DNA of 64,000 nucleotides from Ensifer sp. PDNC004 (lineage in GTDB: Bacteria > Pseudomonadota > Alphaproteobacteria > Rhizobiales > Rhizobiaceae): NCBI RefSeq assembly GCF_016919405.1, contig NZ_CP070353.1:1426001-1490000 (forward strand). Reading direction: 5' to 3'. The notes under the pieces are model-generated. The model was not told the origin of the DNA. It saw only the letters and a list, made by a program, of their open reading frames with translations, and ran no database searches. Positions 1 through 9,671 of the stretch are shown one piece after another; position 1 is the stretch's first letter, and the number at the start of each line of letters is the position of its first letter. The position numbers and the translations under genes are program-made.

Positions 1-85
1 ATCGGAAAACATGACGGCGCGTATCCTTTCGGATCCCGATCATTCTTGGTCGGACCGCATCCTGGCCGAGCAATTTTCGAACTGA
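1..85 (+). CDS. C-terminal end of a gene cut by the window edge
   Basis: An open frame runs from the window edge to a TGA at 83-85 and encodes the last 27 residues of a protein, ending in AEQFSN. Codon choice (mostly G or C in third positions) resembles the neighbouring genes, which suggests a real gene whose start lies outside. The fragment is too short to assign a family. It is followed by about 100 bases leading into the next gene on the same strand. Confidence 0.4.
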   Translation, partial: SENMTARILSDPDHSWSDRILAEQFSN

Positions 86-187
86 GCGCACGTTCTCCGC
101 GCGACCTATGGTATCATCCTGCCGGCCAGGTCTCCGCCGGCCCGCAGCAAACGGCAGCCGAGCCGCCGCCTTAAGGACGACGACCCA

Positions 188-676
188 ATGCACAGATCCG
201 CCCTCCTCGCGCTGTTCCTGATTTTTAGCAGCGCCGGCGCCAAGGCTCAGGATGCCAACATCGTTCCGCCTGAGGCAACCTTCGTGACCAGCACCGGCTA
301 CTGGGAGGAAAGTGGAGAGCCGCTGTCGTCACTCGACCCGAACGCCGCCGCCGAGAAGCCGGGCGACTCCCGGCGCGGCTACTACAAGCTGATCGCGCTT
401 CGCCAGGCGGACGGAACCGCCCAGGTCCATTTGCAGCAGGTGGAAGCGACCTCGGCCGGCCCCGTGGTGATTTCGTCGGCGGAACTCGAAGAATTCTCCG
501 CGCTCAAGGCCTATGTCACCGACATCCGTCCGGAGACATCGACCGGCGTCACCGCACAGCCCGGCATGTTTGCGACCGTCTATCTGAAGACCGACCCGTC
601 GGTGCGAGAACCTGAGAGCTGGACCGTGCTCATCGATGATCTCGGCGACATCAAGATCGAGCGCGCTTCCAACTGA
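188..676 (+). CDS. Secreted hypothetical protein, 162 residues
   Basis: Encodes a 162-residue protein with a clear N-terminal signal peptide: a short basic start, a hydrophobic stretch at about residues 4-14, and a likely signal peptidase site after AGAKA near residue 20. The mature part is acidic and polar with no membrane segment, so it is probably periplasmic. The start is supported by an AAGGACGA ribosome binding site at 173-180. No catalytic motif or known family was recognised. It is convergent with prfB and separated from it by a hairpin terminator. Confidence 0.75.
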   Translation: MHRSALLALFLIFSSAGAKAQDANIVPPEATFVTSTGYWEESGEPLSSLDPNAAAEKPGDSRRGYYKLIALRQADGTAQVHLQQVEATSAGPVVISSAELEEFSALKAYVTDIRPETSTGVTAQPGMFATVYLKTDPSVREPESWTVLIDDLGDIKIERASN

Positions 677-686
677 GCAAAAGAAA

Positions 687-715
687 GGGCCGGATGTGAA
701 CATCCGGCCCTCTTC
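687..715. terminator. Bidirectional intrinsic terminator
   Basis: A perfect 10-bp stem (687-696 with 701-710) around the loop TGAA, preceded by AAAGAAA and followed by TCTTCAATTT. It sits between the ends of the convergent secreted-protein gene and prfB and can serve both. Confidence 0.8.
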
Positions 716-744
716 AATTTCAGTTCGGCAGACCGCTGTCAGCC

Positions 745-1876
745 TTAGTTCAAATCATCCACGACGGCATCCGCGCCACCGGCAACGCGGTGTGCAAGGG
801 CTGCTTCCATGAACTCGTTAAGTTCACCATCGAGAACGTCGCCCGGTGCCGTGCTTTCGACGCCGGTGCGCAGATCCTTGACTAGCTGGTAAGGCTGAAG
901 GACGTAGGAGCGGATCTGGTGGCCCCAGCCGATGTCGGTCTTCGACGCGGCTTCGGCGTTTGCGGCATCTTCCCGCTTCTTCAGTTCGGCTTCATAGAGA
1001 CGGGCACGCAGCATGTCCCAGGCCTTCGCCCGGTTCTTGTGCTGCGAGCGTTCCTGCTGGCACTGCACGACGATTCCCGACGGGATGTGCGTGATGCGCA
1101 CGGCCGAGTCGGTGGTGTTGACGTGCTGGCCGCCGGCGCCCGACGAACGGTAGGTGTCGATGCGGCAGTCGCTCTCGTTGATGTCGATCTGGATCGAATC
1201 GTCGACGACCGGGTAGACCCAGATCGAGGAAAACGAGGTGTGACGGCGGGCATTGCTGTCATAGGGCGAAATACGAACGAGGCGGTGTACGCCCGATTCG
1301 GTCTTCAGCCAGCCATAGGCATTGTGGCCCTTGACGAGCAACGTCGCGGACTTGATGCCAGCTTCTTCGCCGTCCTGGATTTCCATCAGCTCGACCTTGT
1401 ATCCCTGGCGCTCGGACCAGCGGGTATACATGCGCAGAAGCATGTTGGCCCAGTCCTGGCTCTCGGTGCCGCCGGCACCCGAATGCACTTCGAGATAGGT
1501 GTCGTTCTGGTCGGCCTCGCCCGAGAGCATGGCCTCGACCTGCTTCTTGGCCGCTTCCGCCTGGAGAACGCGCAGTGCCTGTTCGGCATCGGCGATGATC
1601 GCCGCGTCGCCCTCTTCCTCACCGAGTTCGATGAGTTCGATGTTGTCGTTGAGCTGCTGCTCGAAACGACGCAGGCCATTGATGCCGTCGTCGAGTTGCT
1701 GACGCTCGCGCATCAGCTTCTGCGCTTCCGCAGCATCGTTCCACAGGGTCGGATCTTCCGCCTTGTTGTTCAACCAGTCCAGTCGTCTTACCGCCTGATC
1801 CCAGTCAAAGATGCCTCCTCAGCAGGCTTATGGCCTGCTTGATTTCGTCGACAATATTCTCGATTTCGCTGCGCAT
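745..1876 (-). CDS. prfB: Peptide chain release factor 2, made by programmed +1 frameshift
   Basis: Release factor 2 recognises UGA and UAA and triggers peptide release on the ribosome. The gene is read in two frames. The first runs from the ATG at 1876 through 23 codons to an in-frame TGA at 1807-1805. After a +1 shift there, the second frame runs from GAC at 1806 to the stop at 745, giving 376 residues, close to E. coli RF2 (365). The peptidyl-tRNA hydrolysis motif GAGGQ is present, and the region that reads the stop codon carries SPY where E. coli RF2 has SPF. Reading only from the TTG at 1773 would lose the N-terminus. It lies downstream of mrcA but behind that gene's terminator. Confidence 0.95.
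1804..1819 (-). promoter_or_regulatory. prfB +1 programmed frameshift site
   Basis: On the minus strand the sequence reads AGGAGG CAT CTT TGA C. It has the same geometry as the E. coli prfB site (AGGGGG TAT CTT TGA C): an internal Shine-Dalgarno-like AGGAGG three bases before the slippery CTT, then a UGA followed by C, a poor termination context. When RF2 is scarce, ribosomes pause at UGA and slip to make the full protein, so the site is autoregulatory. Confidence 0.95.
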
Positions 1877-1919
1877 GATCCTGCTTCTTGTGAACCGATA
1901 GGAAAGTGAGCGTCAAATA

Positions 1920-1957
1920 GCGATGCCCGCCGCTGATGTAAAGGCGGCGGGCATCGC
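1920..1957 (-). terminator. Terminator downstream of mrcA
   Basis: A perfect 14-bp GC-rich stem (1920-1933 with 1944-1957) with a 10-base loop, followed on the minus strand by TATTTGACG. It lies between the mrcA stop and the prfB start and should end mrcA transcripts. Confidence 0.75.
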
Positions 1958-1973
1958 GTGACGGGTATAAGGA

Positions 1974-4427
1974 CTAGAACAGGCCGTTGGAACCGGAGGT
2001 CACTGCCTGGTTCGCCTGTGGCGAATTCTTGAGGATCTCTTCCGGCGGCACGTACTGGTCGAGACCGCCGATGACCGAGAAGGTGTCGGCCGGACCGGTG
2101 CCGGGCTTGAAGGCCTCGATGATCGTGTCCGGCTCGCCCTCTTGGGCGGCCATGCCGGTCTTGCGGTTGACGGCGACCATGCTCATTCCTTCGGGCACGA
2201 CGAACTTGCTCGGGCGCGTACCCTTCACCGCTTCGGTCATGAAGTCGTTGAAGATCGGCACGGCAAGGCTGCCGCCGGTCGCGCCGCGGCCAAGCGGGGC
2301 CGGGTTGTCGAAGCCGAGATAGAGGCCGGCGACCATGTCGGGGGTATAGCCGACGAACCAGGCATCCTTTTCGTCGTTGGTGGTACCGGTCTTGCCGGCA
2401 ACCGGACGATCGAGCTTGATCTTGCCTGCAGCCGTGCCACGCAGCACCACGCCCTCCATCATCGACGTGATCTGGTAGGAGGTCATCGGGTCGAGCACCT
2501 GCTCGCGGTTGTCGGTCAGAACAGGCTCTTCCTGGTTCTGCCAATCGCCGGCGTTGCAGTTGTCGCAGGTGCGGTCCTCGTGACGGAAAATCGTCTTGCC
2601 GTAGCGGTCCTGGATGCGGTCGATCAGCGACGGCTTGATCTGCTTGCCGCCATTGGCGAGAACCGAATAGGCCGAAACCATGCGCAGGACGGTGGTTTCA
2701 CCCGAACCCAGCGACATCGCCAAGAGCGGCGGCATCTTGTCGTAGATGCCGAAGCGTTCGGCGTATTCGGCAACGAGGTTCATGCCCATGTCGTTGGCGA
2801 GGCGAACGGTCATCAGGTTACGCGACTTCTCGATGCCGAGGCGCAGCGTCGACGGGCCGGCGGAGCCGCCGCCGTAGTTTTCCGGACGCCAGACCTGGCC
2901 GCCGGCGACGATCTCGATCGGCGCGTCGAGGATAACCGACGCCGGGGTATAACCGTTGTCGAGTGCGGCTGCGTAGACGAAGGGCTTGAACGACGAGCCC
3001 GGCTGGCGCATCGCCTGGGTCGCGCGGTTGAATTCCGACTGGCCATAGGAGAAGCCGCCGACCATCGCCAGCACGCGGCCGGTCTGCGGGTCCATGGCGA
3101 CAAGGCCACCCTGCACCTTCGGCGGCTGGCGCAGACGGTATTCGCCCTTTTCGGCGAGCGGCTCGACATAGATCACGTCGCCGGCGCCGAAGACGCCTTC
3201 AGGCGATTTCGCCGACTTGCGGTCGCCGTTGGCCGAACGATAGGCCCACTGCATGTTCTTGGCGGAGATGTGTCCCGTGACACGCTCGGCGACGATCTTG
3301 CCCGAAGCTTCCTTCTCCGGCTGGATGCCGATCTCGGCTCCCTGGCCATCAACGGAAAGCACGACGGCGAGCTTCCATTCGGGCACGTCGCTGAAGGCGA
3401 CGACCGCACCGAGCGGCTCGCCCCAGTCGCCGCCGATCTCGATCGACTTGACTGGGCCGTGGAAGCCGCGACGCTCGTCATAGGTCAACAGGCCGGTCTG
3501 AAGGGCCTTGCGTGCCGCGGTCTGGAGACGCGGGTCAAGCGACGTGCGGACCGAAAGGCCGCCTTCATAAAGCGCGTTGTCGCCGTACTTCTGGATGATC
3601 TGACGACGGACTTCTTCGGCGAAGAAGTCGGATGCAAAGAGATGGGCGCCGCCGCGGCGCGGATTGACGCCGAGCGGCTGCTTCTTGGCCTCTTCGCCAT
3701 CAGCCTTGGTGACGTAGCCGTTTTCGACCATGCGGTCGATCACCCAGTCGCGACGCTCGAGCGCTGCTGCGGTCTTGCGGAACGGATGGTAATTGGCCGG
3801 GCCTTTCGGAAGCGCTGCAAGATAGGCAGTCTCGGCAATGGTCAGTTCGGTCACCGACTTATCGAAATAGGTCAGCGCGGCGCCGGCGATGCCGTAAGAG
3901 TTCAGACCGAAGAAGATCTCGTTGAGATAGAGCTCGAGAATGCGGTCCTTGCTGTAGGCCTGCTCGATACGGAAGGAGAGGATCGCTTCCTTGACCTTGC
4001 GGTCGATCGTCTGGTCGGATGAAAGCAGGAAGTTCTTGGCCACCTGCTGTGTGATCGTCGAGGCGCCGACCGGGCGGCGGCCGGAACCGAAGTTCTGCAG
4101 GTTTACCGCGATGGCGCGCGCGAGACCGGTGATGTCAACGCCCGGATGCTGATAGAAGTTCTTGTCTTCCGCCGAGATGAAGGCTGCCTTGACGCGATCC
4201 GGGATGGCCTGGATCGGCAGATAGAGGCGCCGTTCGCGGGCATATTCCGCCATCAGCGCGCCGTTGCCGGCGTGGAAGCGCGTGGTCACCGGTGGCGAAT
4301 ATTTCGCCAGCACCTCGTAGTCCGGCAGGTCCTTGGTGACGACACCAAGATAGAGCGCCACGGCTCCGGCCACACCCAGCAGCAGAAACGCGCCAATCCC
4401 GAAAAAATATCCAATCAGCCTGATCAT
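1974..4427 (-). CDS. mrcA: Bifunctional penicillin-binding protein 1A
   Basis: A class A penicillin-binding protein of 817 residues that polymerises lipid II into glycan strands and cross-links the peptides on the periplasmic face of the inner membrane. It begins with one membrane anchor (about residues 7-30). The glycosyltransferase 51 domain has the catalytic Glu87 in AEDKNFY and STITQQ at about 124-129. The transpeptidase domain has the nucleophile motif SSFK (Ser478, Lys481), SRN about 60 residues later and KTGT at Lys679. Length and domain order fit PBP1a. It is downstream of the amidase gene on the same strand, so two cell-wall enzymes are adjacent. Confidence 0.93.
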   Translation of the reverse strand: MIRLIGYFFGIGAFLLLGVAGAVALYLGVVTKDLPDYEVLAKYSPPVTTRFHAGNGALMAEYARERRLYLPIQAIPDRVKAAFISAEDKNFYQHPGVDITGLARAIAVNLQNFGSGRRPVGASTITQQVAKNFLLSSDQTIDRKVKEAILSFRIEQAYSKDRILELYLNEIFFGLNSYGIAGAALTYFDKSVTELTIAETAYLAALPKGPANYHPFRKTAAALERRDWVIDRMVENGYVTKADGEEAKKQPLGVNPRRGGAHLFASDFFAEEVRRQIIQKYGDNALYEGGLSVRTSLDPRLQTAARKALQTGLLTYDERRGFHGPVKSIEIGGDWGEPLGAVVAFSDVPEWKLAVVLSVDGQGAEIGIQPEKEASGKIVAERVTGHISAKNMQWAYRSANGDRKSAKSPEGVFGAGDVIYVEPLAEKGEYRLRQPPKVQGGLVAMDPQTGRVLAMVGGFSYGQSEFNRATQAMRQPGSSFKPFVYAAALDNGYTPASVILDAPIEIVAGGQVWRPENYGGGSAGPSTLRLGIEKSRNLMTVRLANDMGMNLVAEYAERFGIYDKMPPLLAMSLGSGETTVLRMVSAYSVLANGGKQIKPSLIDRIQDRYGKTIFRHEDRTCDNCNAGDWQNQEEPVLTDNREQVLDPMTSYQITSMMEGVVLRGTAAGKIKLDRPVAGKTGTTNDEKDAWFVGYTPDMVAGLYLGFDNPAPLGRGATGGSLAVPIFNDFMTEAVKGTRPSKFVVPEGMSMVAVNRKTGMAAQEGEPDTIIEAFKPGTGPADTFSVIGGLDQYVPPEEILKNSPQANQAVTSGSNGLF

Positions 4428-4764
4428 CAGTCAGATACCGGTACCTTAATTATCGTCCAATTGCCGAACCGCCCGACTGACAGTCCATGCTCTGTCCTGC
4501 CGGCTTTATGGCAGCGGCCCGACCAAACACTTTCACGCGAAATCGTCTGGCGTCGCAGCGTCCCGCCAACCCGGCTCCTCATATGGCGGGGAACTCCGGG
4601 CTTCAACTCGTTTCTCAACAAATCCGGGCGCAATTCCGGTTAGGTCCCGGATTGTGCGTAAAATAGGGCTGTTATGCGATAATCCCGTGCGCATCCCGTT
4701 GAAAAGCATAGCGCTGTTACCGGGGCGACACAAATCACTTCGTTCCCGGACCTGCCTTCAAACG
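4428..4764. other. Gene-free spacer between amidase gene and mrcA
   Basis: This 337-base stretch has no convincing reading frame on either strand. It probably holds the mrcA promoter and leader on the minus strand, but I could not pick a clear -35/-10 pair. Confidence 0.4.
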
Positions 4765-6009
4765 TCAGCCGCCGCTGGCGACGGCCTGCTCGCGGTAGCG
4801 CTGCACGGCGACTGCAAGACGCTCGGAAACCTTCTTGCGCCATTCCGGGTCGAGCAGCAGCTTTTCGTCCTCCTTGTTCGACAGGAAGCCCAGTTCAAGC
4901 AGGATCGAGGGCACGTCCGGCGCCTGCAGCACGCGGAAGCCGGCGAAACGGTGCGGATTGTTGATGAGATTGATCTGCCCCTCAAAGGACGAAACGACGG
5001 CGCGTGCCATGTTGACGGAGAAGGCCTGCGTTTCGCGGCGTGTCAGATCGATCAGGATGTCGGCCACTTCCGCCGGCTCGCTCTGAAGCGGCACACCGGC
5101 GATTTCGTCGGACAAGTTTTCGCGGGCGGCTAGGCTTGCAGCCAGATGGTCGGAGGCCTTGTCGGAGATGGTATAGACCGTCGCGCCGCGGATGTCCTTC
5201 TGGCGCAGCGCGTCCGCATGAAGAGAAATGAAGAGATGGGCGCCCTTGTTGCGGGCGATCTGCACGCGCTGGGGAAGCGAGAGGAAGACGTCCTTGTCGC
5301 GGGTGAGAAAAGCCTCGATCCCGGCGCCCTTGTTCAGGGCCTCGACGAGATCCTTCGCGAAGGCGAGCGTAACGTGCTTTTCTTCCGTCTTCGTTTCGCC
5401 GGCGAGCGCGCCGGTATCGATGCCGCCGTGGCCCGCATCGATCGCGATGATGAACGGCCCGCCTTCCCTCGTGGGGGCGACGGCAACCGGCCTGTCGGTC
5501 TTGGTGGCGGCAACCGATCCGGTCCACTGCTGCTCACCGAGAAGCGCATCGAAGCGCGCCTGGTCGACGCGCTCGGCATCGAGCACGAGGCGGTAACCCT
5601 TGCCCCCCTCTTCCGCGACAACTTCCGCATGGGTGACCGCGACCGGGCCTTTTGCCGAAAAAACGATGCGGGAACTGCCCGCCCCCATGCCGCCGTAGCG
5701 GATCGCATCGAACAGGCCGCGTGGTTCAAGGCTGTCCGCCTTCAGGCCGAAGGCCGTTTCCGGCAGGTCGACCACGACACGAACGGGATCGGCGACATAG
5801 TGCAGGGAGAATTCCGGTTTGCGATCGAACTCGACGACGACGCGCGTGCGCGCATCGTCACCTGCGATCCGTGCCGCAAAGGCGAGCAAGGGACCCGGCT
5901 CGGCGGCCCCTGCCGCCGGCACGTTCCAAAGAAGACCGCCGGCTAGCAGCGATGCTCCGAGCAGAAGCCTGCCCGCGCGCGACATCAAAGACAACAGCGA
6001 ACCACGCAT
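4765..6009 (-). CDS. amiC: N-acetylmuramoyl-L-alanine amidase, AmiC type with AMIN domain
   Basis: A periplasmic zinc amidase that cuts the stem peptide from muramic acid, usually during daughter-cell separation. The protein is 414 residues from the ATG at 6009 (an in-frame GTG at 6030 would add 7). After a signal peptide ending near AAGAA comes an AMIN domain (about 40-150) that targets the enzyme in this family. An Amidase_3 domain follows, with the zinc and catalytic motifs IDAGHGG, SLHADA and a C-terminal LLELGFLSN. The start at 6009 has a GGCGG-like binding site at fair spacing. It is divergent from rne and upstream of mrcA. Confidence 0.9.
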   Translation of the reverse strand: MRGSLLSLMSRAGRLLLGASLLAGGLLWNVPAAGAAEPGPLLAFAARIAGDDARTRVVVEFDRKPEFSLHYVADPVRVVVDLPETAFGLKADSLEPRGLFDAIRYGGMGAGSSRIVFSAKGPVAVTHAEVVAEEGGKGYRLVLDAERVDQARFDALLGEQQWTGSVAATKTDRPVAVAPTREGGPFIIAIDAGHGGIDTGALAGETKTEEKHVTLAFAKDLVEALNKGAGIEAFLTRDKDVFLSLPQRVQIARNKGAHLFISLHADALRQKDIRGATVYTISDKASDHLAASLAARENLSDEIAGVPLQSEPAEVADILIDLTRRETQAFSVNMARAVVSSFEGQINLINNPHRFAGFRVLQAPDVPSILLELGFLSNKEDEKLLLDPEWRKKVSERLAVAVQRYREQAVASGG

Positions 6010-6754
6010 ACAAACCGCCAAAGGCCTCACCTCGGGCTCTCCACCACTTTCTCAGAAAACCAAACAGCAGCCGACGCACGGCTGCTGTACGCACAGGTTG
6101 ATCAATGAACCCTTATGGTTAACCAATGCTTGACAATGATCATCTTCCCCGGCCAGCGGGGACAATCGATTTACCGTTTATCGACCTACTCCACGTGGAC
6201 AAGCGAATCGATCATTATTGTGGCGGCACGGGCTTTTCCCTTGCCAATGTGACATAGAAAACATAAAAGCGTCACAAGGAGAAAGTGTTGACGGGATAGA
6301 ACAGTCGACCGGGCAGCCGGAGCTTCTCCAAAGCTTGGCGCCAGGGTGCGGTCGAACCGGATTGACCGGTTAACTTATCGCATTGCGGTCGCAAGATGTT
6401 CATCCGCCGTCGCTGCATTTCCTCCCCGTACACTGGATCGCAAATTTCCGGCGGTGGCCGGAGTTCTTGATGGTGATTTTTCACCGACGCCCGCAAGCGG
6501 GCGCATTCATCGGGTCTTCATGAGACCTTAGACATTGGCATTCTTGTTTGGTCATTGATGTTGACTCAGCAGTATCGGTCAGAAGTAGCGCGGCCCCGGG
6601 ACACACATGTTCCGGCTGTCGTCTGGCTGCTGCACCATCGCCTGCGCCAAACAGGAACTTTCATATCCGGCGCACCTTCCGACGTGTTTGGCAGTCTTCC
6701 TAAGGAAGCAGGTCTGTCTCCCGTTCCGCTGGCGCGCCGAGGAGCACAGCTTAG
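6010..6754. promoter_or_regulatory. Long divergent intergenic region and rne leader
   Basis: About 745 bases lie between the amidase gene and rne with no convincing protein-coding frame. A possible rne promoter is TTGCCA (6241-6246), 17 bases, TAAAAG (6264-6269), which would give a leader of roughly 480 bases. Small hairpins in the leader include GCCCGC-AA-GCGGGC near 6490-6503 and GGTCT/AGACC near 6512-6526. A long leader fits the autoregulation of RNase E known in enterobacteria, but no element of that family can be recognised here. Confidence 0.4.
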
Positions 6755-9559
6755 ATGGCAGAGAAAATGCTTATCGATGCGTCTCATTCAGAAGAGACGC
6801 GCGTCGTTGTCGTTCGCGGGAACCGCATAGAAGAGTTCGACTTCGAGTCGGAACACAAGAAGCAGATCCGCGGCAATATCTACTTGGCGAAGGTCACCCG
6901 GGTGGAGCCCTCGCTCCAGGCCGCCTTCGTCGATTACGGCGGCAACCGCCACGGGTTCCTGGCTTTCGCCGAAATCCACCCCGACTACTACCAGATCCCG
7001 CTCGCCGACCGTCAGGCGCTCTTGAAGGCCGAAGCCGAAGAAGCGCGGCGCGACGACGACATCGAGCATGTCGAGACCGCCCCTGCCCCGGTAAGCGAAC
7101 TCTCCGTTCCCGTGGATCTCGAAATCGTCACGGAAGCTGACGCTGAAGCCGAGCCGGTCGCAGCCGTCGCTGACGCCGCACCGGTCGTCGAAGAGGAAGC
7201 CCCGGCCGAAAAGCCGAAGGCGAAGCCGAAGCGCACCCGCAAGACCAAGGCCAAGGCTGCGGAAGAAGCCGCTGCCGCGTCGGCCGATGGCGACGAGAGC
7301 AATGGCGGCGAGATGGCTGCCATGGTCGATACCGACGCCATTTCCGAGGATGTCGACAGCCGCCGTCGCCATGACGACGACGATGATGACGACGACAGCC
7401 ACGACGGCGAAAAGGAAATCATCGAATCCGTCGGCGCCGAAGACGCCATGGAAGAGGTTCCGGACCGTCAGGTTCGCAAGCCGCGCAAGCAGTACCGCAT
7501 CCAGGAAGTCATCAAGCGCCGCCAGATCCTGCTCGTTCAGGTCGCCAAGGAAGAGCGCGGCAACAAGGGCGCTGCACTAACGACCTATCTGTCGCTTGCC
7601 GGCCGTTACTCGGTGCTGATGCCGAACACCGCACGCGGCGGCGGCATCTCCCGCAAGATCACCAACCTTCAGGACCGCAAGCGCCTGAAGGAAATCGCCC
7701 GCGGCCTCGAAGTGCCGCAGGGCATGGGCGTGATCCTGCGCACCGCCGGTGCCAACCGCACCAAGGTCGAGATCAAGCGCGACTTCGAATATCTGATGCG
7801 CCTGTGGGAAAACGTCCGCACGCTGACGCTGAACTCCACGGCCCCCTGCCTCGTCTATGAGGAAGGCAGCCTGATCAAGCGCTCGATCCGCGATCTCTAC
7901 AACAAGGACATCAGCGAGATCATCGTCTCCGGCGAGGAAGGCTACAAGGAAGCCAAGGGCTTCATGAAGATGCTGATGCCGAGCCACGCCAAGGTGGTTC
8001 AGCCTTACCGCGACGTGCATCCGATCTTCTCGCGCTCCGGCATCGAAGCGCAGCTCGACCGCATGCTGCAGCCGCAGGTAACGCTGAAATCCGGCGGCTA
8101 CATCATCATCAACCAGACCGAAGCGCTGGTTTCGATCGACGTCAACTCCGGCCGTTCGACGCGCGAGCACTCGATCGAAGACACCGCACTCCAGACCAAC
8201 CTGGAAGCTGCCGAAGAAGTGGCTCGCCAGTTGCGTCTGCGCGACCTTGCCGGCCTCGTCGTCATCGACTTCATCGACATGGAAGAAAAGCGGAACAACC
8301 GCTCGGTCGAGAAGCGTCTGAAGGATTGCCTGAAGAACGATCGCGCCCGCATCCAGGTCGGCCGCATCTCGCATTTCGGCCTGCTCGAAATGTCGCGCCA
8401 GCGCATTCGTGCCTCGGTGCTCGAATCGACGATGCAGACCTGCCCGCACTGCAACGGCACGGGTCATGTTCGCTCGCAGTCCTCCGTCGCCCTGCACGTG
8501 CTGCGCGGCATCGAGGAACACCTGCTCAAGAACACGACGCACGACATCACCGTGCGCACCATCCCGGATATCGCGCTCTACCTGCTCAACCAGAAGCGCG
8601 GCACGATCATGGACTACGAAGCCCGCTTCGGCGTTTCGATCATCATCGAGGCTGACGCCCATGTCGGCGCCCAGCACTTCGCGATCGATCGCGGCGAGCC
8701 GGTCGAAAACCCGGTCAAGATCGAGCAGCTGCTGCACTTCGAGCCGGAAGAGGAAGAAGACGACGTCGTGATCGAAGAGGATCTCGACGAGGAAGAAGCA
8801 GGAGAAGTCGTCGGCGAACAGCGCCAGGAACAGCCGAAGGCTGCTGCCCAGTCCGACGATCAGAATGGACGCAAGCGCAAGCGCCGTCGCCGCCGTCGCG
8901 GCAAGGGTGGCCAGCAGGCCGAAGGCAGCGCCCTCCAGGTTTCCGAATCGGCAGGCGATGCTGACGACGGTTCCGATGAGGATGAAGGCGATGACGAGGG
9001 TGTCGATGCGGACGCCGCGACCGCCGATGGCGATCAGAAGCGCAAGCGCCGCCGCCGGGGCAAGCGTGGCGGCCGCCGCAACCGTCCGGAAGGCGAAGGT
9101 GAAGGCCAGCTCGATGCCGATGCCGATGCGGAAGCCGGCGACGATGGCGCAGACGAAGCCGAAGCCGTAGAGGCACCGGCCGCTGCAGCCGAGGTCGAAG
9201 TGGCTGTCGCTGTCGAGGAAACGGCTGTGGTTGCCGAAGAAGTCGAGGTGGCGGACGCAAAGCCTGCCAAGCCGAAGCGCACCCGCAAGAAAGCCGTCAA
9301 GGCTGAAGAACCGGCAGTCAGCGTCGACGAAGTTGCCCAGGCAGCGATCGAAGACCAGCCCGCCGTTGCCGACCCGGCCGTCGAAGCGGTGGAAGAGGCT
9401 GCGGCCGACCTTGCCGAGACCAAACCGGTGCGCGCCAACCGCGACCTTTCGAAGATCGCTTCCGAACCGGTGGTAACGTCGAGCGCGACGAAGCCCGAAG
9501 AGGAAGAGCCGGCCAAGCCGAAAAAGGGTGGCTGGTGGCAGCGCCGCGGCTTCTTCTAA
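6755..9559 (+). CDS. rne: Ribonuclease E
   Basis: The main endonuclease of bulk mRNA decay and RNA processing, and the scaffold of the degradosome; 934 residues. The S1 RNA-binding domain begins at about residue 36 but is interrupted by an acidic, low-complexity insert of about 150 residues (roughly 92-240), rich in Glu, Asp and Ala. The catalytic DNase I-like core follows with IDVNSG and DFIDM, then the zinc-link CPHCNGTG. The C-terminal half is disordered, with Arg-rich blocks (RRRRRRG and RRRRGKRGG) for RNA binding and acidic stretches between them, ending in GGWWQRRGFF. The ATG at 6755 has a GAGGAG site at 6739-6744. Confidence 0.95.
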   Translation: MAEKMLIDASHSEETRVVVVRGNRIEEFDFESEHKKQIRGNIYLAKVTRVEPSLQAAFVDYGGNRHGFLAFAEIHPDYYQIPLADRQALLKAEAEEARRDDDIEHVETAPAPVSELSVPVDLEIVTEADAEAEPVAAVADAAPVVEEEAPAEKPKAKPKRTRKTKAKAAEEAAAASADGDESNGGEMAAMVDTDAISEDVDSRRRHDDDDDDDDSHDGEKEIIESVGAEDAMEEVPDRQVRKPRKQYRIQEVIKRRQILLVQVAKEERGNKGAALTTYLSLAGRYSVLMPNTARGGGISRKITNLQDRKRLKEIARGLEVPQGMGVILRTAGANRTKVEIKRDFEYLMRLWENVRTLTLNSTAPCLVYEEGSLIKRSIRDLYNKDISEIIVSGEEGYKEAKGFMKMLMPSHAKVVQPYRDVHPIFSRSGIEAQLDRMLQPQVTLKSGGYIIINQTEALVSIDVNSGRSTREHSIEDTALQTNLEAAEEVARQLRLRDLAGLVVIDFIDMEEKRNNRSVEKRLKDCLKNDRARIQVGRISHFGLLEMSRQRIRASVLESTMQTCPHCNGTGHVRSQSSVALHVLRGIEEHLLKNTTHDITVRTIPDIALYLLNQKRGTIMDYEARFGVSIIIEADAHVGAQHFAIDRGEPVENPVKIEQLLHFEPEEEEDDVVIEEDLDEEEAGEVVGEQRQEQPKAAAQSDDQNGRKRKRRRRRRGKGGQQAEGSALQVSESAGDADDGSDEDEGDDEGVDADAATADGDQKRKRRRRGKRGGRRNRPEGEGEGQLDADADAEAGDDGADEAEAVEAPAAAAEVEVAVAVEETAVVAEEVEVADAKPAKPKRTRKKAVKAEEPAVSVDEVAQAAIEDQPAVADPAVEAVEEAAADLAETKPVRANRDLSKIASEPVVTSSATKPEEEEPAKPKKGGWWQRRGFF

Positions 9560-9592
9560 GCCGCGCTGCAAGTACCAAACTCTGAAAATACG

Positions 9593-9620
9593 AAAGGCCC
9601 GGAGCGATCCGGGCCTTTTC
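9593..9620. terminator. Intrinsic terminator of rne
   Basis: A perfect 10-bp stem AAAGGCCCGG (9593-9602) and CCGGGCCTTT (9609-9618) around a 6-base loop, followed by TTC. It lies between the convergent rne and aminotransferase genes and may act in both directions. Confidence 0.8.
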
Positions 9621-9671
9621 CTATAGACGGATGACAGAAGGGGCTTTGCCCCTGCCCGTTCGCTCAGGCGG

